This document shows, piece after piece, positions 1 to 4,687 of a stretch of 7,964 nucleotides of DNA (position 1 is its first letter; every line of letters begins with the position of its first letter). Source of the stretch: Candidatus Gastranaerophilales bacterium (GTDB lineage Bacteria; Cyanobacteriota; Vampirovibrionia; Gastranaerophilales; Gastranaerophilaceae); NCBI GenBank assembly GCA_021201175.1, contig JAJQFK010000143.1, forward strand, positions 1-7,964, in the 5' to 3' direction. The notes beneath the pieces are model-generated. The model was given only the letters and a program-made list of their open reading frames with translations, did no database searches and was not told the origin of the DNA. Both the position numbers and the translations under genes were made by a program.

Positions 1-111
1 GCTCACAAGCTTCACCTTTGGTTCAGCTGTTCGTTTTGTAAAAAATTTCGCTTGTATACATAGTCGCGAAATTTTCTCGGACATCTTTTGTAAAATAAGC
101 TTCATTTTATG
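1..111. other. Upstream intergenic or undetermined region
   Basis: No convincing gene is visible. Besides the inverted repeat at 42-75, two short direct repeats occur: AAGCTTCA at 7-14 and 97-104, and TTTTGTAAAA at 34-43 and 86-95. TGTATACA at 53-60 is a perfect 8-bp palindrome. On the minus strand an ATG at 105-103 opens a frame of 35 codons that reaches the window edge, but it has no Shine-Dalgarno site and no recognisable protein family. The stretch 91-111 is AT-rich and could act as an UP-like element for the promoter that follows. The repeats could belong to the terminator of an upstream gene or to a small palindromic repeat element; the window does not decide. Confidence 0.5.
42..75. 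repeat. 10-bp perfect inverted repeat, 14-nt spacer
   Basis: AAAATTTCGC at 42-51 is the exact reverse complement of GCGAAATTTT at 66-75. As RNA it could form a stem-loop whose 3' arm ends in four U residues, followed by CUCGG. It could therefore be a weak terminator for a gene upstream of the window, or an operator-like DNA site about 36 bp before the -35 box. It lies outside the predicted pyr transcript, so it cannot act as an RNA element of this operon. Confidence 0.6.
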
Positions 112-140
112 TTGACATGATAATTTATTAGAATCATAAT
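112..140 (+). promoter_or_regulatory. Sigma70-type promoter of the pyr operon
   Basis: TTGACA at 112-117 matches the -35 consensus perfectly. After a 17-bp spacer, CATAAT at 135-140 matches the -10 consensus TATAAT in five of six positions. Transcription would start near 146-148, giving a leader of about 100 nt before pyrK. No other promoter of this quality is seen in front of the operon, and the following genes overlap or nearly abut. It is therefore likely to drive all seven genes. The start site is inferred, not seen. Confidence 0.8.
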
Positions 141-161
141 ATTGGAAATCGGAGTAAAAAG

Positions 162-197
162 ATGAGTTACTATTCAATTACAAAATTTATATACTAA
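162..197 (+). CDS. Putative 11-residue leader peptide of the attenuator
   Basis: This is a short ORF, MSYYSITKFIY, starting at ATG 162 and ending at TAA 195-197. It is preceded by a good ribosome binding site, GGAG at 151-154, with 7 nt to the ATG, and lies wholly within the predicted leader transcript. Its stop codon overlaps the first bases of the hairpin at 196-229. A ribosome paused at the stop would therefore cover the hairpin's left arm and prevent termination. Three of 11 residues are Tyr, but there is no run of codons for one amino acid of the kind found in amino-acid-operon attenuators. Coupling to UTP-limited RNA polymerase speed, as in E. coli pyrBI, is the more likely logic. The peptide itself probably has no function. 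The reading frame differs from that of pyrK. Translation is inferred from the sequence only. Confidence 0.55.
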   Translation: MSYYSITKFIY

Positions 198-229
198 AAA
201 AGAAAAACAATTTGTTTTTCTTTTTTTTT
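196..229 (+). terminator. Candidate pyr attenuator: A/U-rich hairpin and U-run
   Basis: The left arm at 196-210 and right arm at 212-226 are perfectly complementary over 15 bases around a single T. Realistically this gives a 13-bp stem (196-208 with 214-226) with a five-base AAUUU loop. Three further T residues follow, so 17 of the 19 bases from 211 to 229 are T. Only two stem pairs are G-C, so the stem is weaker than a classical terminator, but the long U tract favours transcript release. It lies between the leader ORF and the ribosome binding site of pyrK, the position expected of an attenuator. Making the right arm consumes almost only UTP, which would make polymerase speed here sensitive to the operon's end product. 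It could instead be a partial terminator of upstream transcription. Confidence 0.6.
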
Positions 230-237
230 ATAAAATC

Positions 238-244
238 GGAAGGA
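238..244 (+). promoter_or_regulatory. Ribosome binding site of pyrK
   Basis: GGAAGGA lies 3 nt before the ATG at 248. The core spacing is short, but it is the only purine-rich site near the gene and it fixes ATG 248 as the start. The alternative in-frame TTG at 212 lies inside the terminator hairpin and has no such site. The preceding bases AAATCGGA (233-240) repeat the bases at the expected transcript start (146-153). Confidence 0.65.
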
Positions 245-247
245 ACT

Positions 248-1009
248 ATGATTAAAATACAAGATAAAAAAATATACAAAGGTAAAATTATTGTAAATCA
301 ACAGGTATGCCCATCTTCTTATTATATGGAAATTGACTGTAATCATATTATTACCGCAAAGGCGGGGCAGTTTGTTTCCGTATATTGCGAAGGACTTACA
401 TTAAGACGTCCGTTTAGCATTTTTTCAAATAATGATGGTAAAGTCGGTATTTTATATAAATTAAGAGGAAAAGGAACGCAATATTTAAAATCATTAAAAA
501 CCGGAAGCGAAATAGACATAACCGGTGCATTCGGCAACGGATTTGATATAAAAAATAAAAAATCCTTGTTAATAGGTGCCGGTATTGGTATTGCTCCTGT
601 ACATTTTTTAAAAACAAAGCTGGATAGTTTGGGAATTGAAAATATTCTTGCGGCAGGTTTTATAAATAAAGAAGAAGTGCCTGCAAATGTTTTTCCTGAT
701 AAATTGTATACAGATGACGGTTCTATGGGGCAAAAGGGAAGCGTATTAAACTATACGGAGGATTTAATAGAATATTATAAACCTCAAATTATATATGCTT
801 GCGGTCCTTTAGTTGTACTAAAAGGAATCTCGGAAATATGCAAACAATATGAAACGGAATTACAGGTATCAATGGAAAAAGTAATGGCATGTTCAATAGG
901 AGTATGCAGAGGCTGCATAATAAAACTTAATAATAAAGGGGTTCTTGAGAATGCGGCAGTCTGTAAAGACGGACCTGTATTTGACGGAAGCAGGGTAGTA
1001 TGGCAGTAG
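248..1009 (+). CDS. pyrK: Dihydroorotate dehydrogenase B, electron-transfer subunit
   Basis: This is the FAD- and [2Fe-2S]-containing subunit of class 1B dihydroorotate dehydrogenase. It passes electrons from the FMN of PyrD to NAD+ in the cytoplasm. The protein has 253 residues, normal for the family. The FAD-binding barrel carries RRPFSI at 53-58 and KLRGKGT at 71-77. The NAD-binding domain starts with GAGIGIAP at 110-117. The C-terminal cluster motif has four cysteines, C215, C220, C223 and C239, followed by the family's KDGPVF. The second cluster residue is Ser (CSIG) where Gly is usual, which should be tolerated. The start at ATG 248 is chosen for its ribosome binding site and for a conventional N-terminus; the TTG at 212 would add an FFFFF stretch coded by the terminator. 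It overlaps pyrD by 10 nt, consistent with a stoichiometric partner. Confidence 0.95.
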   Translation: MIKIQDKKIYKGKIIVNQQVCPSSYYMEIDCNHIITAKAGQFVSVYCEGLTLRRPFSIFSNNDGKVGILYKLRGKGTQYLKSLKTGSEIDITGAFGNGFDIKNKKSLLIGAGIGIAPVHFLKTKLDSLGIENILAAGFINKEEVPANVFPDKLYTDDGSMGQKGSVLNYTEDLIEYYKPQIIYACGPLVVLKGISEICKQYETELQVSMEKVMACSIGVCRGCIIKLNNKGVLENAAVCKDGPVFDGSRVVWQ

Positions 1010-1920
1010 CAAAATTAAATGTAAATTTAAACGGTTATATATTAAAAAATCCTATTTTAACGGCATCGGGTACATACGGGTATAATGATGAATATGAATG
1101 TTTTACAGATGTTTCAAATCTTGGCGCAATTGTAACAAAAGCAATTACTCTTAACCCGCGGGAAGGAAATAACCATATCCGTTTATGCGAAACAAAATCC
1201 GGAATAATTAATTCAATAGGTCTGGAAAATGTAGGGATAGAACGATTTATAAAAGAGAAACTTCCCGTATTAAAACAAAAAAATATAGATTTTATAGTAA
1301 ATATAGCAGGTTCAACACAGGCAGAATACATAGAACTCGCAAAAATATGCGCTCAAAGCAATATCAGGGCAATAGAATTAAATGTATCCTGTCCGAATGT
1401 AAAATCGGGCTGTCTGGAATTTGGAGTAGATGAGGATTCTTTATATTCTTTAGTAACCGGTGTAAGAAAAGAATATGACGGATTTTTAATCGTAAAATTA
1501 ACCCCGAATGTAACATCAATAGAAAAACTTGCTCTCGCGGCAGAAAAATCGGGAGCAGATGCAATAAGCGCAATAAATACTATCAAAGGCGCCGCAATAC
1601 AACTTAATCTTATAAACGGGAAATTTAAAAAGACAATTGTGCAAGGCGGATATTCCGGCATTGGAATAAAACCGGCGGCAATAAGTGCAGTATTGCGGAT
1701 TGTGAATACAGTAAAAATACCTGTAATCGGAATAGGCGGAATTGAAACTCTGCAAGATGTTCTGGAGTTTTTTGCGGCAGGCGCTCAAGCCGTACAAATA
1801 GGTACAGCTAATTTTACTCATCCTGAAACCGCAGGAAAAATTATCGGGGAACTTGAAATGTATATAAAACAAAATAATTTTAAAGATTTAGACGAGTTAA
1901 AAGAAGAATTGAGGAAATAA
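1000..1920 (+). CDS. pyrD: Dihydroorotate dehydrogenase B, catalytic subunit
   Basis: This FMN-dependent TIM-barrel enzyme oxidises dihydroorotate to orotate, the fourth step of the pathway. It has 306 residues, standard for class 1. The active-site loop NVSCPN (128-133) has Cys131 as catalytic base; Cys here is typical of class 1 enzymes, whereas the membrane-bound class 2 uses Ser. Other expected sites are ASGTYG at 22-27, K47, NSIGL at 71-75, KLTPN at 166-170, NT at 193-194, GGYSGIGIKP at 216-225 and the FMN-phosphate loops GIGGI (244-248) and IGTANF (267-272). There is no N-terminal membrane segment, which agrees with a soluble enzyme paired with PyrK and hence NAD+ as acceptor. The start at 1000 lies inside the end of pyrK, with AGGG four bases upstream. 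It ends in a TAATG overlap with pyrE. Confidence 0.95.
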   Translation: MAVAKLNVNLNGYILKNPILTASGTYGYNDEYECFTDVSNLGAIVTKAITLNPREGNNHIRLCETKSGIINSIGLENVGIERFIKEKLPVLKQKNIDFIVNIAGSTQAEYIELAKICAQSNIRAIELNVSCPNVKSGCLEFGVDEDSLYSLVTGVRKEYDGFLIVKLTPNVTSIEKLALAAEKSGADAISAINTIKGAAIQLNLINGKFKKTIVQGGYSGIGIKPAAISAVLRIVNTVKIPVIGIGGIETLQDVLEFFAAGAQAVQIGTANFTHPETAGKIIGELEMYIKQNNFKDLDELKEELRK

Positions 1921-2495
1921 TGACAAATGAAGTATTAAATTTACTGGAACAAGCACAAGGAGTACTCCACGGACATTTCTGCCTGACTTCAGGGCTCCAC
2001 TCAAATATATATTTTCAGTGTGCTAAATTATATCAGTATCCCGATATAACTGAAAAACTTGGTAAAAAGCTTGCAGAACAATTACAAGATATTGAATTTG
2101 ATACTATAATAGCACCGGCAATAGGGGCTGTTATAATAGGATATGAAACAGCAAAACAGGCAAAAAAACGCAATCTTTTTGTTGAAAGAAAAGACGGAGT
2201 AATGCAGTTAAGAAGGGGATACACGTTAAAAAAAGGGGAAAGGGTTGTTATTATTGAAGATGTTATAACAACAGCAAGAACAATAAAAGAAACAATTGAA
2301 GCAATAAAGGAATATGAGCCTGAAATTGCGGCTGTCGGCTGTATAGTTGACAGAACAAAAGGGCTAACAAACTACAATATTAAATCTTTACTGCAAATAG
2401 AGCCGGTTGTATATTCTCCGGATGACTGCCCGTTATGTAAAGAGGGAATCCCGCTTGTAAAACCCGGAAGCCGTGAAGATAAGGTTAAAGTATAA
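1920..2495 (+). CDS. pyrE: Orotate phosphoribosyltransferase, Thermus-family type
   Basis: This enzyme transfers ribose-5-phosphate from PRPP to orotate, giving OMP. It has 191 residues. Features of the Thermus-type family are LTSGLHSNIYFQ at 22-33, APAIGAV at 65-71, FVERKDGVMQLRRGY at 87-101, and a C-terminal CPLC with KPGSR. The PRPP motif IIEDVITT ends at 118 with both acidic residues, E113 and D114, intact. It then reads ART at 119-121 where GGS or a close variant is usual in the phosphate loop. This departure could alter PRPP affinity, but the gene is otherwise intact and no second pyrE is visible here. The start codon overlaps the pyrD stop by one base (TAATG), with GAGGA at 1911-1915 as ribosome binding site. 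It likewise overlaps pyrB by one base, so translation is probably coupled. Confidence 0.93.
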   Translation: MTNEVLNLLEQAQGVLHGHFCLTSGLHSNIYFQCAKLYQYPDITEKLGKKLAEQLQDIEFDTIIAPAIGAVIIGYETAKQAKKRNLFVERKDGVMQLRRGYTLKKGERVVIIEDVITTARTIKETIEAIKEYEPEIAAVGCIVDRTKGLTNYNIKSLLQIEPVVYSPDDCPLCKEGIPLVKPGSREDKVKV

Positions 2496-3409
2496 TGAAA
2501 CATTTGATTGACATTGAAAGTATTTCACAATCGGACATTCTTGATATTATTGAAAGTGCAAGACAGTATAAAAACGGTCAGAATATACCGAATTTACAAC
2601 ATAGAACAGCCGCATTAATGTTTTATGAAAATTCGACAAGAACAAAATGCAGTTTTGAAATAGCGGGAAAAAAACTCGGAATGAATGTTATAAATTTTGA
2701 TACCGCACATTCTTCACTTTCAAAGGGGGAAAGTTTAAAAGATACTGTTGAGAATTTATATGCGCTTGGAGTCGATATAATAATTATAAGACATTCACTT
2801 TCAGGAATAATATATAATATTTTAAATCAAATAAAGTGTCCGATACAATTTGTAAACGCCGGCGACGGAACCCGTTCACATCCCACACAGGCATTATTGG
2901 ATTTTTTTACCATAACGGAAAAAATTAAAACGGCGGAAGGCAAAAAAATAACAATTGTAGGAGATATAACTCATAGCAGAGTAGCAAAATCAAATATAAA
3001 GCTATTATCCAAATTCGGAGCCGATATACATGTATGTGCCCCGTCATATATGAATTTTAAAAATCCGGATATATATAATATCACTTATCATCAAGACTTA
3101 AAATCAGCAATAAAGGATGCAGATGTTGTAATGGCATTAAGAATCCAAAATGAAAGACACGAAAAAGAAGGATATCCGGATTCAGCGGAATATAAAAGAC
3201 TCTATGGTATAAATTCAGAGCTATTTAGTAAATATGCAGCTAAAAATGCAATATTAATGCACCCCGGTCCGGTAAACACAGATATAGAACTGACAGCAGA
3301 ACTATTGGAAAGCAAGGCGGGCGAAACAATTCTTGAACAAGCACATAACGGTGTTTTTGTAAGAATGGCGATATTAAATAACCTTATAAATCAAAAGGGA
3401 GAGGGATAA
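2495..3409 (+). CDS. pyrB: Aspartate carbamoyltransferase catalytic subunit
   Basis: This enzyme joins carbamoyl phosphate to aspartate, the committed step of the pathway. It has 304 residues, normal for a catalytic chain. The carbamoyl-phosphate loop is STRT at 47-50. The mobile loop SSLSKGES is at 73-80 with K77, RH is at 99-100, and HPTQALLD is at 129-136. GDITHSRVAKSN is at 156-167 and the aspartate-binding LRIQNER at 215-221. The later loop reads HPGPVNTDIEL (256-266), where the family usually has Arg in place of T262. No pyrI gene for a regulatory chain is seen in the window, so the enzyme is probably a trimer or associates with PyrC, as known for several bacteria without PyrI. The ribosome binding site is weak (AAGG at 2481-2484). 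The one-base overlap with pyrE suggests reinitiation. Confidence 0.95.
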   Translation: MKHLIDIESISQSDILDIIESARQYKNGQNIPNLQHRTAALMFYENSTRTKCSFEIAGKKLGMNVINFDTAHSSLSKGESLKDTVENLYALGVDIIIIRHSLSGIIYNILNQIKCPIQFVNAGDGTRSHPTQALLDFFTITEKIKTAEGKKITIVGDITHSRVAKSNIKLLSKFGADIHVCAPSYMNFKNPDIYNITYHQDLKSAIKDADVVMALRIQNERHEKEGYPDSAEYKRLYGINSELFSKYAAKNAILMHPGPVNTDIELTAELLESKAGETILEQAHNGVFVRMAILNNLINQKGEG

Positions 3410-4687
3410 ATGCTTCTTAAAAATGCAAAAATAGTTAATCCTTCAAATAATTATGAAGATTATGCGGATATAAGAATTAAAAATAACAATATTTCCGAAA
3501 TATCAAAAAATATGAATCCGGAAAATAATGAAAAAGTAATGGATTTAACCGGAAAAATCATAATCCCGGGGTTGATTGATATGCACTGCCATCTTCGCGA
3601 ACCCGGATTTTGTGCAAAAGAAACTATTAAAACGGGAATAGAATCAGCAATAAACGGAGGATATACAGCAATATGCCCTATGGCGAATACGAATCCTGTT
3701 GTTGATAATAAAGAAACCTTAAAATATATTATTGACAGAGCACATGAAGTATCTGAATCAGGGTTTTATCCTATATGCGCGGTAACAAAGGGGTTGAATC
3801 AGGAAAAAATTACAAATATTTCCGAATTAATTGACAACGGCGCAATTGCTTTTTCAAATGACGGAAAACCTATTGAGAATATGTACCTTTTAAGAGAAGC
3901 ATTAAAATATGTTAATTCCCAAAATAAAATAATAATATCACATTCGGAAGATTCCTCATTATCTGAAGGGGGAGTAATAAATGAGGGTAAAATTTCAGAA
4001 GTATCAGGCTTAAAAGGTATACCGTCCATTGCAGAATCTATGGCAATAGCAAGGGAATTGGAAGTTGTAAGAAGTATATCCGGCGCCCGATATCATTTCG
4101 CGCACGTATCAACAAAACGTTCAATAGAACTGATAAGACAAGCAAAGAAAGACGGTTTGAATATAACGGCAGAAACAGCCCCTCATTATTTTAGTCTTAC
4201 ACAGGAAGATATTAAGGAATTTGATTCAAAATACAAGGTTAATCCGCCTTTGAGAACAAAAGAAGATTTAAACGCGGTCGTACAAGGATTAAAAGACGGA
4301 ACAATAGATGTAATAGCAACTGACCATGCTCCTCATACATTAAACGAGAAACTTCTTCCCATTCAAAATGCCCCGATGGGGATGGTTGGATTTGAAACAG
4401 CGCTGGGAGTGACATTAACATTTTTGGTTCATACAAAGAAATTATCTCTTATTGAGGCGGTAAGGAAATTAACATACAATCCCTCAAAAATTCTGAATTT
4501 GGAAAATCAGGGAGATATTAAAACCGGAGGTGAAGCAAATCTCGCAATAATTGATTTAGACGAAGAATGGACGGTAAATGCTGCAAATTTCAAGTCTAAA
4601 TGTAAATTATCGCCGTTTGAAGGATTCAAATTAAAAGGTAAAGTAAAATACACAATAATAAAAGGAAAAGTATACAATGCATATTAG
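3410..4687 (+). CDS. pyrC: Dihydroorotase, class I, zinc-dependent
   Basis: This amidohydrolase cyclises carbamoyl-aspartate to dihydroorotate. The length of 425 residues fits class I (B. subtilis type). All metal ligands are present: H59 and H61 in DMHCHLREPG, D151 in the FSNDG loop, H178, H232 in FAHVST, and D305 in ATDHAPH. Substrate residues R63, N93 (MANTNP) and N278 (NPPLR) are also present, as is the flexible loop near APMGMVGFET. It is thus a catalytically competent enzyme, not one of the inactive dihydroorotase-like partners that accompany some PyrB proteins. The first Asp of the usual DDG is Asn150, but alignment by spacing with B. subtilis PyrC puts the ligand at the second Asp, which is kept. 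The ATG follows the pyrB stop directly, with GGGAGAGGG at 3398-3405 as strong ribosome binding site. Its 3' end overlaps the next gene by 11 nt. Confidence 0.95.
   Translation: MLLKNAKIVNPSNNYEDYADIRIKNNNISEISKNMNPENNEKVMDLTGKIIIPGLIDMHCHLREPGFCAKETIKTGIESAINGGYTAICPMANTNPVVDNKETLKYIIDRAHEVSESGFYPICAVTKGLNQEKITNISELIDNGAIAFSNDGKPIENMYLLREALKYVNSQNKIIISHSEDSSLSEGGVINEGKISEVSGLKGIPSIAESMAIARELEVVRSISGARYHFAHVSTKRSIELIRQAKKDGLNITAETAPHYFSLTQEDIKEFDSKYKVNPPLRTKEDLNAVVQGLKDGTIDVIATDHAPHTLNEKLLPIQNAPMGMVGFETALGVTLTFLVHTKKLSLIEAVRKLTYNPSKILNLENQGDIKTGGEANLAIIDLDEEWTVNAANFKSKCKLSPFEGFKLKGKVKYTIIKGKVYNAY

Noticed and set aside
1..105. Divergent minus-strand ORF of 35 codons running off the left edge
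   Set aside because: It has no ribosome binding site and no recognisable family, and it passes through the inverted repeat. An open frame of this length is expected by chance. It cannot be excluded without the sequence to the left.
141..247. PyrR-binding RNA or a riboswitch in the leader
   Set aside because: I see no match to the conserved PyrR loop sequence and no antiterminator/anti-antiterminator pairing. About 100 nt, mostly occupied by a short ORF and one hairpin, leaves no room for a known aptamer.
212..250. TTG at 212 as the start of pyrK, adding 12 residues
   Set aside because: It has no Shine-Dalgarno site, lies in the right arm of the terminator hairpin and would add an FFFFF tract absent from PyrK proteins. 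ATG 248 has GGAAGGA just upstream.
3857..3868. Loss of a metal ligand in PyrC (NDG in place of DDG)
   Set aside because: The spacing from the HxH motif to this loop equals that in B. subtilis PyrC and places the bridging ligand at the second Asp (D151), which is present. Asn150 is not a ligand.
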